A stretch of DNA of 64,000 nucleotides from Proteles cristata cristata (GCA_017311185.1 JAESUZ010000343.1:62001-126000), one strand, 5' to 3'; numbered from the stretch's first letter, positions 1 to 11,788 are shown. The notes: generated by a model from the letters alone, not told the origin. Program-made: numbers and translations.

Positions 1-483
1 CTATTTCCCTTCTGGAAGCTGACTAAGGAAACATATTTCAGAGATTATTAAGAAGTTTATTCACTAACTCCCAAAGGGAAAGGCATTTATTTTTTTTTTC
101 CTTATCTTCCAATAAGAGCTAAAATGAACACTACTGGCTTTTTGTGTAACTTTGCCTTGTACTGTCACACTTGTGCCCTGAACTCTCCGTGAGGTGCATG
201 GTCAGGGATTGGCCTCAGGAACCCATCCAGTAGTGTTCATGGGGTGAACAGAGAATAGTGTGGCTTGCATATCTTATAAAAACAATCGTTGTTTACTTTA
301 GAGTATATGAGACTTTGGTAGTATTCTGTTAGTAAAATATTTAGAACTGAAGTGAGGTAAGGGAAGGTCCTATTTTACTGAAAATTAAAAATTTAAGTCA
401 GCAGCAACAAGCAAGGCTCTGCTATGTGTCATACACAGTGTGATGTGAACAATACATGCTTTGTGACTTGGGGGCTTGCCTGA

Positions 484-838
484 TGTTATGGACTGAATGT
501 TTGTGTCCTCCTGAAACTCATCTGTTATGTCTTAATACCCAGTGCGATGGCATTAGGAGGTAGAGCCTTCAGAAGTTCATTAGGTCAGGAGAGTGGAGTC
601 CTCATGAAGCAGATCCTTTATAAAAGATCCCAGAGAGCTCTCCTGTCCTCTCTGCCATGTGAAGACGCCGTGAGAGGGTGGCTGTTTATAAACCAGGGAG
701 AGTGCCCTCATGAGACATCAAATCTGAGGATGCCTTGATTGGACTTCTCAGCCTCCGGTACTGAGAGGAGAAATGTTTGTTGCTTAAGCCACACTATCTG
801 TGGTGTTTTTGTTATGACAGACCCAACAAACTAAGACC
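484..838 (+). repeat. MLT1-type MaLR LTR (ancient ERVL-MaLR)
   Basis: It starts TGTTATGGACTGAATGT and ends near CTAAGACCCA. In between are diagnostic MaLR blocks such as TTAGGAGGTAGAGCCTT, CTCATGA...CCTTTATAAAAG, CCATGTGAAGAC and TTGGACTTCTCAGCCTCC. It is diverged and non-coding. The family is from memory of the consensus. Confidence 0.75.
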
Positions 839-1264
839 CAACCTGCAGTGGAAGTAGGCACATAGACAAGTGACTGTACGATAATGGATGAATATTATTA
901 CAAAATTCTGTGCAAGTCGAAGTAGGAACACTCTAGTGTCCTTAAAGAGATGGTGTGTTATAGAAAGATACACTCAATTGCTGTTTGAGCTAGATTTTCA
1001 TGGATAAATTGCAGATCAGGTATGTTACAAAAGGTAAGTGGTGAGCAAGGCATTCTGGGAGAGGGAGTATATGGATGAAGGCTCTATACTACACAACCAG
1101 GCCTCAGGTCTGGAATGAAAAGATAGGTCTGTGTTTGAGACAATGAGGGTTGGGGGGTTGGGAGGGAGGGTGCTGAGCCACGGGAACTGAAAGTGGTTTG
1201 AGAGAGCTCAAGTGTCTGGGACAGGAAAAAGACTTAAGAAAGATTCAGAAGACTGAATAAAGTA

Positions 1265-1450
1265 AGGATTTAGTTCATCACAATGTATTGATAGTGGTTG
1301 ATTAATTGTGGCAAACATAGCATACTACTGTTAGATAGTAATAATACAGGAAACGGGTGTGGTGTAGGGGAACTCTTGAACTACCTTCGTGACTTCTTTG
1401 TAAATTTCAGTCTATTTTAAAATAACAAATTATTTTAAAAAGAATAAAAA
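1265..1450 (+). repeat. Old L1 3' end fragment
   Basis: The stretch with GGGGAACTCTTGAACTACC, TGTAAATTTCAGTCTATTTT and an A-rich end resembles the 3' terminus of ancient L1M elements. It is weak and diverged. Confidence 0.4.
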
Positions 1451-2003
1451 TTTGATGCAATTATGGAAACCATAAATATTTAAGAGGAGGGAGAAGAAGA
1501 TGAAGCAGCAAAAAGGAAAAATAAAAACAAAGGGTAAGGGTGTAAAAGAGAACAGTGCTATTTGCTTACATATTTATTTAATCTCATTTCAGGAGTAGAA
1601 TTTACTGGTTCATCACTTACATGCAACATCCAGTGTTCATGACAACAGGTGCCTTCCTTAGTACCCATCATCCACCTATTCCATTCCACTACTCACCCAA
1701 TCACCTCCCCCTCCAGCAACCCTCAGTTTGTTCTCTACAGTTAAGAATAGCAGTAGCATTTTAAAGAAAAGAGGAAAGTCCTTAAACTCTATTGGAGAGA
1801 TTAGGAGGGTAATAAAGAATTGCCACACTAAAATCCTACTAAAAGTTGCCATCGTGTTCAATCTTGAGAAGATGAATCAATTAGCAGGACACATAGTCAT
1901 GGAACACACCTTTATTGAAAGGAAGCTGTGTCCCCCAGAAGTGAATAAGTCACAGAATGCTCCTCTGGAGACTATGGGCCCATCAATTGAATCCTTAGCA
2001 ATA

Positions 2004-2207
2004 CAGGGGTGCTCAGTCAGTTAAGTGTTAGACTTTAGCTCAGGTCATGATCTCATGGTTCGTGGGTTCAAGCCCCTTATTGGGCTCTGGCTGACAGCTC
2101 AGAGCCTGGAGCCTGCTTTGGATTCTGTGTCTCCCTCTTTCTCTCTGCCCCTCCCTTGCTCATGTTCTGTCTCTCAAAAATTAATAAATGTTAAAAAATT
2201 GTTTAAA
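2004..2207 (+). repeat. Felid SINE (SINEC type)
   Basis: tRNA-like head with B box (GGTTCGTGGGTTCAAGCCCC), CT-rich body and AATAAA-type tail. The 14 bp TSD AATCCTTAGCAATA at 1990-2003 and 2208-2221 is perfect. Confidence 0.93.
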
Positions 2208-2566
2208 AATCCTTAGCAATATTACCTTTATTTTTTGTCACATGGAAGTGGAAAAAATCTTCACTACAGATAAATTTATGCCTCTTTACTACCATAATCC
2301 CCTGACACTCACAAAACTGGGTTTATTTCATTAAAAAGAATCTGTTCATGTCTGATTACATATACCACTAGTAAATGCTCACTCCTTACATCCATCAGCA
2401 TTCAATGGGTTTCTCTACCCCTTCCCGTCTATTTCTGTGATCAAGCAACATGGCACTTTCGTTCTTTCTGTAATCCTCCTCTCCCCTCAAGGGTTTAAAT
2501 TCAAGTTTAGACTGAATATATATTCACCTTTCAGGAAACAAAATGAGACAAAACCCTGTCACCTAC

Positions 2567-2662
2567 CTGGGTCGGTCTTCCGGCACATTCGATACAAACC
2601 CACAAGAATAAATGCTGAAAGTGTCACCACAATCAAAGCAATAACCACGGGCAAAATAATAC
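2567..2662 (-). CDS. EMCN: Endomucin exon: transmembrane helix and start of cytoplasmic tail
   Basis: This 96 bp exon encodes the single membrane-spanning segment of endomucin, a type I endothelial sialomucin. Read on the minus strand, it begins after a TTTAG acceptor and ends at CCCAG|GTAGGT. It translates to IILPVVIALIVVTLS, then AFILVGLYRMCRKTDP, preceded by a Ser codon split with the previous exon. The hydrophobic run of about 23 residues followed by the basic stop-transfer patch RMCRK is seen directly. It nearly matches remembered human EMCN (LPVVIALIVITLS...GLYRMCWKADP); the Trp after Cys in human is Arg here. Both borders are phase 1. The rest of the short tail should lie left of the window. 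The 5' neighbour is the 54 bp exon at 4380-4433. I am highly confident of the identity. Confidence 0.95.
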
Positions 2663-3027
2663 CTAAAGTGTATTGAAGACATTATCAATTAGTGCGGCTG
2701 CTGAATTTAACAGTAAGTAGTGTACCAAGTAAAAGCATGCATGGCGTCCTTCCTTCTTTCAACATCACTCTACGAGACATACTATATTTTAGGCAAAGAA
2801 GGTAAATCTGATTCAAAGGTTTTGCTCTGGTTGTCATTTCTGACACATCCACTTGATGTCAGTCTTGCAGCCTTTTGAAATAAAATTCCAAACCTAAGGG
2901 AGCTGGTTCCTCACCTTAGAGACTGGAGAAGTGAGACAATGGAAGACTGGGAAGATGTCCTCTAGACTGTAGTCTGACTCACATTCACACAGTCTATTCT
3001 TTACTCCTTCATAATAAGGTTACTGGA

Positions 3028-3028
<1 letters not shown>

Positions 3029-3070
<42 letters not shown>
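3029..3070 (+). repeat. (TATC)n microsatellite
   Basis: About ten uninterrupted tetranucleotide units; likely length-polymorphic. Confidence 0.95.
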
Positions 3071-3073
<3 letters not shown>

Positions 3074-3967
3074 TATCTACCTATATCTGCCATACTGGAA
3101 TTGCTCTAGTCATAATGTTGGCATCCTAAAATACTTGCAAATATCTTTCCATAATAATATCTTAAAACTGGAAATGGCATAAAACAGCATAAGTGGACAT
3201 AAGTGGATATCAGAATCGATTTCTACAAGTGAACACATCGTTCAAGAAAGATGTATGTGGGTGTGGCTCTCCATTTAAGGGAGAGGTGTTGGGACAGTTA
3301 ATCAGGGTGAGTTTTTAAGAGGGGAGTCTTGCTGTTTTGTTTTGTTTTTAGCACCTGCCTTATTTTCTGCCAGCCATTTCCCAAGGCAGCTATCATAAGG
3401 GTACAACCAGAGATGTAGAGGTTATAGTTCTTATTTAATTAGCTATTCTTAGCTGCTTGCATATGTACTCCTAATACTTATTCAATTCATTTGTAGGATG
3501 GCATACACTTCCAATTTTATGGTTAAATGTTTGTTTCACATTAGACCTTGAGCGAGATCATTAGTGCCTCCCCAAATGAAGACACCATGAATTACACACC
3601 AGTAAATGGACTGCCGACTTACTGAATAGAATGGCTTTACCTAAAATTAGATGATCTTTTCTCATCCAGCTTTATATACATTCACCTTATTCTTAATCTC
3701 TAGAGAAATTAACGGAATTTTTCTATTCAGTCCTAGAATACACATATTTTATATGACATCTGTGTTTTTGCTAAAATGGGGCATTTCTTTAAAGCCCATT
3801 TTTAACATTAAGGTAGAGTTCTCTGAAGGTAAACAATTCATTTTTATAGACCTCTCTGCTTGTGCACTTTTGGCCTATCTGAGACTAGTCTCATCAATTC
3901 ACAGTGTAAGGGAATTCATAAAGTAAGGGAAAAAATCCCACTGTGTGCTCATTAAAACCAGACTCAA

Positions 3968-4210
3968 GGGGCGCCTTGGTGGTGGCTCAGCGGGTTGAAT
4001 GTCCGACTTCGGCTCAGGTCTTGATCTAACGGTTCGTGGGTTCGAGCCCCATGTCAGGCTTTGTGCTGACAGCTCAGAGCCTGGTGGTTGCTTTGGATTC
4101 TGTGTCTCCCTTGCTCTCCGCTCTTCCCCTGCTCATGATGTCTCACTCTTTCAAAAATAAATACATTAAAAAAATGGAAAACCAACAAAAGAACCCCCCC
4201 CCCCACCCCT
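3968..4210 (+). repeat. Felid SINE
   Basis: Head GGGGCGCCTTGGTGGTGG, B box GTTCGAGCC and A-rich tail followed by a C-run. The short repeat GACTCAA at 3961-3967 and 4211-4217 is a plausible TSD. Confidence 0.9.
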
Positions 4211-4379
4211 GACTCAATAGTAGGAAATTCTCAAACAGCAGTTAGATAGGATTATGATGGGATTGCAGGTTCAGTGAAGTTGATAAAAGGCTGTCTATAA
4301 TTGCTTCCTCTCCTTTATTTGTCACATCCAAACGTTCTGTGTATTTATTGCCATGAGTGAAGATATGTTCATTACTCAC

Positions 4380-4433
4380 TGGAATAAGAGGGCTTGGCTG
4401 AAGAAGAGTTTGCATTTTTTGCATCCTCAGTAC
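4380..4433 (-). CDS. EMCN: Endomucin exon: juxtamembrane Ser-rich stem
   Basis: This 54 bp exon (18 codons, phase 1 at both ends) encodes the stretch just outside the membrane. The minus strand reads AATAATAG|GTACTGAGG at the acceptor and TATTCCA|GTGAGT at the donor. With the split codons the peptide is GTEDAKNANSSSAKPSYSS, aligning with human GTEGGKNASTSATSRSYSS as I remember it. NSS is a potential N-glycosylation sequon, and the many Ser residues suit O-glycosylation. The acceptor has a weak pyrimidine tract (A-rich just upstream), so the exon could be skipped; skipping would keep the frame. It lies 1.7 kb from the TM exon and 444 bp from the next exon upstream in the transcript. Confidence 0.93.
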
Positions 4434-4877
4434 CTATTATTTTAAGAAAGAAAAAAATAAATCACCTTTGGTTAATGTATGCCAATCTTTCCCATCCTTC
4501 TCCCATTCCTTTCCTCCCATTTAAGCAGGCCTCTGTGATCTATAAGCATGATACCTCAGGTGGAAAAAAAAAAAACACCTCATCTCATTCTGAAAGGTCT
4601 CTGTTTTGTACACCAAGTTTGGTAGGGAGTTCATGTATGCAACTTGATGAGTTTGGACAAATGTATGTAGCAGTGAAACTATCACTGCAATCAAGGTAAT
4701 AGATAAATCACATTCAAAGTTGACATATTATCACTTTCAAAGTTTCCTTGTGTCCCTCCAGTTTTGATTTGTATTTTGATTAGACCTCAATAAAGCTTTT
4801 AAAAAAAGATTGTAGGGCTTTCTCGGTCAGAAGGGATCAAGTAAGCAAGTTTCCCCTCGTGTACACAGAAGTCATAC
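4434..4877 (-). other. EMCN: EMCN short intron
   Basis: A 444 bp intron, the shortest seen. It has no recognisable repeat beyond A-runs at 4563-4574 and 4800-4807. Confidence 0.85.
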
Positions 4878-4970
4878 CTTGGAACTGGGAGGTGTTCCCT
4901 GGAACTGTTACTGGCATTGAAGGTGACGTACTGGCATGAGAAGGTGATGTCCCTGGATGTAGAGCGTTCA
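4878..4970 (-). CDS. EMCN: Endomucin exon: membrane-proximal mucin segment
   Basis: This 93 bp exon (31 codons, phase 1 at both ends) lies between acceptor TTTCCCTACAG|TGAACG and donor CCAAG|GTATGA on the minus strand. It encodes VNALHPGTSPSHASTS followed by PSMPVTVPGNTSQFQ, with the Val split from the preceding exon. Human EMCN has VLQPDASPSKTGTLTS then IPVTIPENTSQSQ at this place (from memory), so the match is clear although many positions differ. Pro/Ser/Thr make up about half the residues, as expected for an O-glycosylated mucin stalk. NTS is a potential N-glycosylation sequon, conserved in human. No stop or frameshift is seen. Confidence 0.95.
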
Positions 4971-6494
4971 CTGTAGGGAAATCACACACCCAGTCAGACA
5001 AGGGTATTAATTCTTCCTGAATTTCTTTGTAGATGTAAACAGTTTGCATTTCTGAAGACCTGTGAAAACTGTTTATTGTTGAATAATAGGATACATACAA
5101 TTGTACACTTAATCATAAATTCATCAATTCTTCCTGTAGAGATGATTAAATCTGGAATCACAAAACCCAGGCGTCAGCGGCACATCTTTAAGAACTGGCC
5201 AAGAAAGCTTGAACAAGTCTCTTATCCTAAGCTGCAGCCTTTATCACCTGTGCATGAAATTCTCGTAGGAGGCAAATCTATTCAAGAACAGCATTCACAT
5301 TTCAGGCATTACAACTTTGGGGGATGTTGTTTGTTTGTCTGTTTTTCCCACTGTACTTAAAATAGACATAAATGCATAGGACTTCAGATTTTATTGTGTT
5401 TCTTGGTGGTTGAAGAAAAGATAGCATCTGAGGCTTTGCTTGGAAGTATTGACTGGGGAAAATATCAAGGAAAATTCCTTCATTTTCACCTTTAAAGCTC
5501 AGTAGTTGTTTACATTTATGTGCCTTCTCTAGAATAACTGCTACTTGATTGCATTTCCACCACTGCCTGTGCTCTTTTCTTACAAAGATAATGTTAATTT
5601 TAAGTTATTATTATTCTCATTAATTTGTTTGCTCAACTCAACATCTGCAATCTTCAATCAGAAGGACTGACACAAAAACTATAAATAAAGTTGCATTATT
5701 CAAAATCCACTGATCTCAATAAGTTGCCAGGAAATATAAATAAGTGCTTTGTAAGCCTGAAGCATCTATTCTTGAGAATCTGGGATAAAACACAGTTTGT
5801 GTTTAGAATGATTTTGAAAAAGAATTATTTTTCAAAGACTATTGTTTAAAGGGATTTCTTTTTATCACACCTGTTCGGCTTGTCTCCCCGCTAAATTTTA
5901 AGTTGCCGCCGTGTGAAGGCCATAACCCCCACTATCCTCTACCTAGAGCTCTAACTATTGTGAGTGTGCAGTGAAATATAGCTGACTGCTTGGCTGCACC
6001 AAGAGGCATCGCTTATAATTATGGCCCCCTTACGAGTACTGAAGCCATGTATAATTGCATCAAAGAAATTGATACCGCCTATGACTGCTTTGGGTCTTTC
6101 CCTCTTTGCCACCCACAGCCCAGCGTGCGCTGCATGCTCATGCATTTTTGACATCTGTGGGGGAAGAATGATGTTTAGAGTCTGTACCCTTCTTGCCATG
6201 CAAGGGATCTGTGGGAGGGAACTAGATATATGCCCACAAGAACAAAGAAAAATGTCAGGCTAGTGCACTAAAACAGGCAGAAAAAGAAATATTAAATGAA
6301 AAGACTGGGAACTAGCTGAAACCTTGGTACTTTTAGTTGTTTTTTTCCAGTGTTAAGTGTTTTAGTGAGAATGTTGCTCTTTGGATTGTGTTGGTAGAGA
6401 ACAAGATGGCTGATTAAGTTACCAATGGCATTAATCCACCTGTGATATCCCAAGGGTTAATTTTCAAGACTCCGGATCCTATCTTACTACCTTC

Positions 6495-6714
6495 TCTCTT
6501 TTTTTAAAAAAAAATGTTTAATTTATTTTGGGAGAGAGAGATTGAGAGCACAAGCAGGGAGAAGCAGAGGGAGAGGGAGAGAGAGAGAATCCCAAGCAGG
6601 TCTTGCACTGCCAGCACAGAGTCCAACATGGGTCTTGATCTCGTGAACCATGAGATCATGACCTGAGCCAAAATCAAGAGTCAGACGCTCAACAGATAAG
6701 GACACCCAGGCGCC
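6495..6714 (-). repeat. Felid SINE
   Basis: Poly-T at the left, GA-rich body and head complement CCCAGGCGCCCC at the right. The 17 bp TSD CCTATCTTACTACCTTC is perfect (6478-6494 and 6715-6731). Confidence 0.93.
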
Positions 6715-6982
6715 CCTATCTTACTACCTTCACACAGACAAGCTAAATGGCTACAATTCTGAGTATAACCTGTGTGGTTTAGGTAAAACTAGAAACTTTC
6801 CTACTTAAAACATGTTGATAGTCCAGTGCCAACCAGTAGTGCTAATGATCCACAGGGTGGCGATACAATGAACTCTTCTTGAGAGAAGAATTTATTAGCT
6901 ATTTGGACAAAGACTTAAAATTTTTGTGTTTCTTTTAACTGCAAACTCCAGTTAATAAATCATTTCTAATTTCAGTACATCT

Positions 6983-7008
6983 ACACACACACACGCACGC
7001 ACGCACAC
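6983..7008 (+). repeat. (AC)n with GC interruptions
   Basis: Dinucleotide repeat ACACAC...GCACGC. Confidence 0.9.
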
Positions 7009-7324
7009 CTTACCTCTAATAATGGTGCAATGCCTTCTGGTATTTTGTTTTCTCTTGTCTTTTATTTAATTTTTCCAATGATTGGTCATGCCCTGCTTAC
7101 AGTAATTAACTCACAGTTTGAGAAAGCCTGTCTATTAGAATGTTCATATTGATGAGATTATTATTCTTGGCTTAATTCAAAAACTGTGGGCCTAATGGAA
7201 TTCTTTCTGTGACTAAGATAGAAGGATCCATGGTGTGTTCAGAGCTGATAATCTCTGAGGATTTTGTTGAGACTCTATTATCCTGCATTACTATTAATGC
7301 AGTGTGGGCAGAGGAGGTACAGGA

Positions 7325-7790
7325 GAAGTATAGTGGAGTATTTGAAAGCATGGATCTGAAGTCAGAGTACATGGGTTCAAATCTGGCTATAGAACTGGTT
7401 TCCTGAGGAACGTTGGGCAAGTCACTGAACCTCTTTTTTTCTTTGTAAAGTTTATTTATTTTTAGAGAGAGAGCGAGAATGCAAACTGGGGAGGGGCAGA
7501 AAGAAAGAGGGAGAGAATCTCAAGTAGGGTCCATGCTTTCAGCATGAAGCCTGAGGTGGGGGCTTGATCCCATGACCCCAGGATCATGACCTGAACTGAA
7601 ATCAAGAATTAGACACTCAACTGACCGACCACACAGGTGCCTCAGGTCACTTAGCCTCTTTGTGCTTGAGTTTCCACATGTACACATGGTGATTATAATA
7701 GTTCTATATCGTAGTGTCATAAAAGTTAAATGAGTAAAATTAAATTTGAATTGCTTAGAAGAATACTTGATACTAATATATTTATATTAT
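7325..7790 (+). repeat. MIR split by a SINE
   Basis: The left half (7325-7436) has the MIR core ATGGGTTCAAATCTGGCT...GGGCAAGTCACTGAACCTC. The right half (7662-7790) has CTTGAGTTTCCACATGT and GTTAAATGAG. The two join across the SINE at 7437-7645. Confidence 0.75.
7437..7645 (-). repeat. Felid SINE inside MIR
   Basis: Antisense SINE. TSD GTCACTGAACCTCTTT (7421-7436) against GTCACTTAGCCTCTTT (7646-7661), two mismatches, so it is not recent. Confidence 0.88.
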
Positions 7791-8715
7791 ATATACTATT
7801 ATTATTGTATCATAATATAAGATTATGCTGTATTGTTATGTTATTTTATAATAATATTTTTTAAACATTGTGATTAGGCCTCTAAAGGGTTGTACCTTTC
7901 AACCGAAGTCAACTTTTCTAATTTTCCCAAAAATTCTTAGTGTAAAAATATATGCAATAGGCTTTATGGCTACCTCTATCATTCCTCCTTAACACCTTTG
8001 CTACCTCTACGTTTTTAGATACTTCTTTTCTCTAGCCAGGAACTGGAGTAACTGGAGTATATGATGATCTTAGATGACATAGATTCACTGTTGAACCCTG
8101 ACTTTTAGTGACTGTATGATTATTTAATTGCAGATATGTTCTGTCATAATTTAAATCCAGTTCACAAGCTTCAGGCCAATACTTGAAGCAGGCTGTTTGG
8201 GGTAGAGACCCTCAGAACCAAGTCTGTTGTAATAATGTGTGATCAAATTGCCCCCACCGGCATCTGACAGCAGCATATACCTGGCCCTTGCTGTAAAACA
8301 ACTACCTGATAAATCATTGAGGGTTTTAAAGACAGAATACCTTATTGAGATCTCAGGGGACCCACAGTGGCTGTGAGAATGAGCCTCAGAAAACTCTAAC
8401 TACAGGAAGTATAACTGGCCAGGCTTCCCCACCTGCTTTCTGAAATTCATCGCCGTGTTCTTGATGTCATGCCTCTCCCAGGCTGCTCCCAGGCAATGGT
8501 TGACCTTAGCAGGCCTGTTCCTGGGAGTCATAAACTCTTCTGAGGAGAGATTAGGACAGGAGGAGTCCCTGACGGCATTTTCAGAGGAGGATATATATGA
8601 TACGTAGATATTAATGGGAGAAAAGCATGAATGGCAGTAGAGGATAAACCATTCTATATGAGAAAGAAAATACAGCTATATATTGTATTTTTATTTCTTG
8701 TATGTTGCCTGCACT

Positions 8716-9130
8716 TCTTTCTAAACACTTTCTTTTTTACACTTCTTTCTAAACACTTCTTTTTACTTCTTTCTGAACGCTTTCTAAACACTTTCTATAC
8801 TTTGTAAACTCTTTTTTAAAAAAGTTTTAGAAAGTATTTATTTTGAGGGAGACAGAGGCAGGGCAAGTGGGAGAGGGGCAGAGAGAGAGAGAGAGAGAGA
8901 GAGAAAGAAAGAGAGAATCCCAAGCAGGCTCTGCACCACCAGCACAGAGCCGGATGTGGAGCTTGAACCCATGAAGCTTTAAGATCATGACCTAACCTGA
9001 AACCAAGAGTCAGATGCTTAACCGACTGAGCCACCCAGGCTTCCGTTTCTAAACACTTTCTAAACTTTCAAAACATTTTAAAACTTTCTAAACACTTCTA
9101 TCACTTCTTTCTAAACACTCTTTTTTACAC
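8716..9130 (+). repeat. Minisatellite-like CTTCTTTCTAAACACTT repeats split by a SINE
   Basis: Degenerate copies of CACTTCTTTCTAAACACTTTC occur on both sides of a SINE (8716-8810 and 9046-9130). Unit lengths are variable and imperfect. Confidence 0.7.
8811..9045 (-). repeat. Felid SINE inside minisatellite
   Basis: T-rich left end, (GA)n at 8880-8905 and head complement GAGCCACCCAGGC at the right. The TSD is obscured by the surrounding tandem repeat. Confidence 0.85.
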
Positions 9131-9319
9131 TTAAAGAAGTACCCCCCCCAAAAAAAAAAAAGAAGTACCCAAGGGGTTAAACTCAATTGAATTGAAGGAT
9201 TGTTTCCCATTATTTATAAATAATTGGGACACTTGCTTCATTGCAATGCGTGGATTCATGTCTCATTTTAAAAAATAACTTTTCAGCACTTGACACAATG
9301 AATCATTCCTCCTTAACAC

Positions 9320-10660
9320 CTTTGCTTCATGTGACTTCTGGTAGAGCACACTTATGAGCTGGTCTTCTTGGTCTCTTTGGCTGGTTCCTTCTTTCTCTGA
9401 CTCACAAGCTTGGAGGGTCCCAATGCTTAGTCCTTACTTAGTCTTCATCTCTAACTATGCTAATTTCTTTGATGATCTCATTCAATTTCAAGGCTTAAAT
9501 ATAATAACAGTGCCAATGATCACCTAATTTATATTTCCAGACCTCATTCTTAAACTCCAGATTCATAAAGCCACATGTTCACTCAGAAAATAATAAACAT
9601 CTGAAATTCCACATGTCCAAACTTGAACTTCTGCTTTATCTTTAGCCTTCCCATCTGGCAATCATTCCTTCCAGTGGCTTAGGCCAAGGTCTTACAGCTA
9701 TTTTTGCCTCATCTTTTACAACCTATCCCATATCCAGGATCACTAGGAATATATCGATTGGATTCACCTCCAAAATATATGCAGAATTTGGAGACTTCAT
9801 GCCACCTACTCTGTGACTATGCTTGTCCAAGCTAACATCATCTCTCTCCTGGAAAACTGCCAAAGTATTTTTGCTTCATCTGACAGTCTTTTCTTAGCTC
9901 TCAGATTTATATTTATAAAATATGAGTCAGATCATGTCACTACTTTGCTCAAAACTCCCAATGTTTCCCCATTCCTCTTATGGAAAAAGCCAGAGTCCTT
10001 GCAATAATCCTCCAAATCCTAGGCAATCTTCCTGGCAAACCCCCTGCCCCCACACTCAGCACAGGTTCTTAACCACACTGGGCCTCTCCTCAGGTTCTAG
10101 TGCTGCCTGGATCCTCTTCCTCTACATACTGGTTTTCTTACTTCCTTGCATTTACTCAAATCTTTTCAGGAAAGCTTCCCTTGACCACTTTTTTCAGTCC
10201 TGCAAACTGGTCCCTGCCTTTCTTCACCTCTCCCGCGCTTGCGATCCCTCCTTCCTATACTGCTCTGCTTTTTCTCTTTCTTATAACACTTAACACCTTC
10301 TTTTTTAAAAAGAAAATTTTTACATTAATTTATTTAAGAGAGACAGAGAGAGACAGAGCACAAGTAGGGGAGGGGCAGAGAGAGAAGGAGACACAAAATC
10401 TGAAGCAGGCTCTAGGCTCTGAGCTGTCAGCACAGATCCCAATGTGGGGCTCCAACTCACAAACTGTGAGATCGTGACCTGAGCTGAAGTCAGACAGTCA
10501 ACTGACTGGGCCACCCAGGCGTCCCAACACTTACCACCTTCTAAGACCTGTAAAGGTAAGGATAATATTTTGCTCACTGGTGTTTCTCAAATGTTAGAAC
10601 AGTGTCTGGAAGTACAGTCCATAAGTCTTTGTTTTCTGGATAAACACATTTTTTAGGGGG
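9320..10660 (+). repeat. L2 LINE 3' region, split by a SINE
   Basis: Blocks typical of the L2 3' end, in order: CTGGAAAACTGCCAAAG, TCAGATCATGTCACTAC, TTGCTCAAAACTCCCAATG, AAAAAGCCAGAGTCCTTGCA and, after the SINE, TTAGAACAGTGTCTGGAA. It is strongly diverged; ORFs across it are fortuitous. Confidence 0.75.
10302..10525 (-). repeat. Felid SINE inside L2
   Basis: Antisense SINE. TSD AACACTTAACACCTTCT (10285-10301) against AACACTTACCACCTTCT (10526-10542), one mismatch. Confidence 0.92.
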
Positions 10661-11492
10661 CAGAAAGGACTACTGTTAAAGATGAAATGAATTAATTAAC
10701 TACCTTTTGTATCTTAATATTTGGACTTATACATATTTAAAAAATTTTTATTAATATTTTCATTTGTTCTTTGGGTCTAACAGGAGATAGTGAAGGAAAT
10801 ACTATGGAGTCCAAGAGGGAGTTATTGCATTAAGAATTACATTTTAATAGAGGAGGTGACAAGCACAGCCTAAAGTTGATGGATGTGAAACAAGAAATAA
10901 AGAATAAGACAAAACAATATATCAGGGATCAAAATAAGAGAGATTCTGTTACTGCTTACTGAGTTTTACTTCTGAGCTAACTCTTAACAAATAGGATCTG
11001 AGGAGCTTAAGCAATAATATACACCACAAGATGAATACAATAGAAATAAGAAATCAGAAGCAATGCAAAAGGATGAAACAAACAGGCTCCTTTTAAGAGT
11101 TCAAACAACAGTTTCCGGTGCTCCTATAAGAATTCACCCCGAGAATCCTGGTACTCAGGAAAAGGAAGCACAGTCTACTGTAGCCTTTCATTATCAGAGA
11201 AAAAGTAGTTATTCTATAAGTAATTGTCATATCAGCAGTGCAGACAATAAACGCTGTGAGTGTGGCTGGAACCATTCCGTTTTGGGAGGGAATATGCCAG
11301 TATGATCCCTGAAATCTCTTCTAGCTTTAAGATTTTGGATTCTTGTCAGAGTTCCTTTCAATCCAGATTTTGTCATACCTAGAATGAATTTTTGCCTCTA
11401 ATGGCATGATCTGTCTACTTAACGAGTAAAATATCAAAGGGGAAGTTTTCTGCTCTCATCACATCTTACCTTTCTAACCTTAGTGTACTCTT

Positions 11493-11738
11493 CTTTTTAA
11501 TGTTTGTTTTTAATTTTTTAAATTTTTATTTATTTATTTATTTTTTGAGAAAGAGAGAGACAGAGACAGAGTGTGAGTCGGGGAGGGGCAGAGAGAGAGG
11601 AAGAGACAGAATCCAAAGCAGGCTCCAGGCTCTGAGCTGTCAGTACAGAGCCTGATGGGGACTTGAACTTACAGACTGTGAGATTATGACCTGAGCTGAG
11701 GTCAGACACTTAACCAACTGAGCCACCCAAGTACCCCT
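11493..11738 (-). repeat. Felid SINE (left member of tandem pair)
   Basis: Its head abuts the T-rich tail of the next SINE, so it probably inserted into that tail. The outer TSD ACCTTAGTGTACTCTT (11477-11492) against ACCTTGGTGTACTCTT (11971-11986) encloses both copies. Confidence 0.88.
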
Positions 11739-11756
11739 GTTTGTTTGTTTGTTTGT

Positions 11757-11788
<32 letters not shown>

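Larger units (their letters stand above)
1..2566 (-). other. EMCN: EMCN intron (partial), 3' of the TM exon
   Basis: Intron following the TM exon; its 3' end lies outside the window. It holds an MLT1-type LTR, a weak L1 3' end and one SINE. I searched the minus strand for the rest of the endomucin cytoplasmic tail and did not find it. The stretches 1-480 and 840-1260 look like unique intronic DNA. Confidence 0.8.
2663..4379 (-). other. EMCN: EMCN intron between stem and TM exons
   Basis: A 1.7 kb intron with GT at the right edge and AG at the left edge when read on the minus strand. It contains a (TATC)n microsatellite and one SINE with its A/C-rich tail. Nothing else is recognised. Confidence 0.85.

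Noticed and set aside
1..2566. Search for the EMCN cytoplasmic-tail exons
   Set aside because: Nothing resembling the acidic/Ser-rich tail was found; likely left of the window.
3029..3070. Regularly spaced repeats suggesting a CRISPR array
   Set aside because: It is a simple (TATC)n microsatellite without spacers, in vertebrate DNA.
9813..10477. Overlapping ORFs of 123-125 residues
   Set aside because: They are translations of L2 and SINE sequence.
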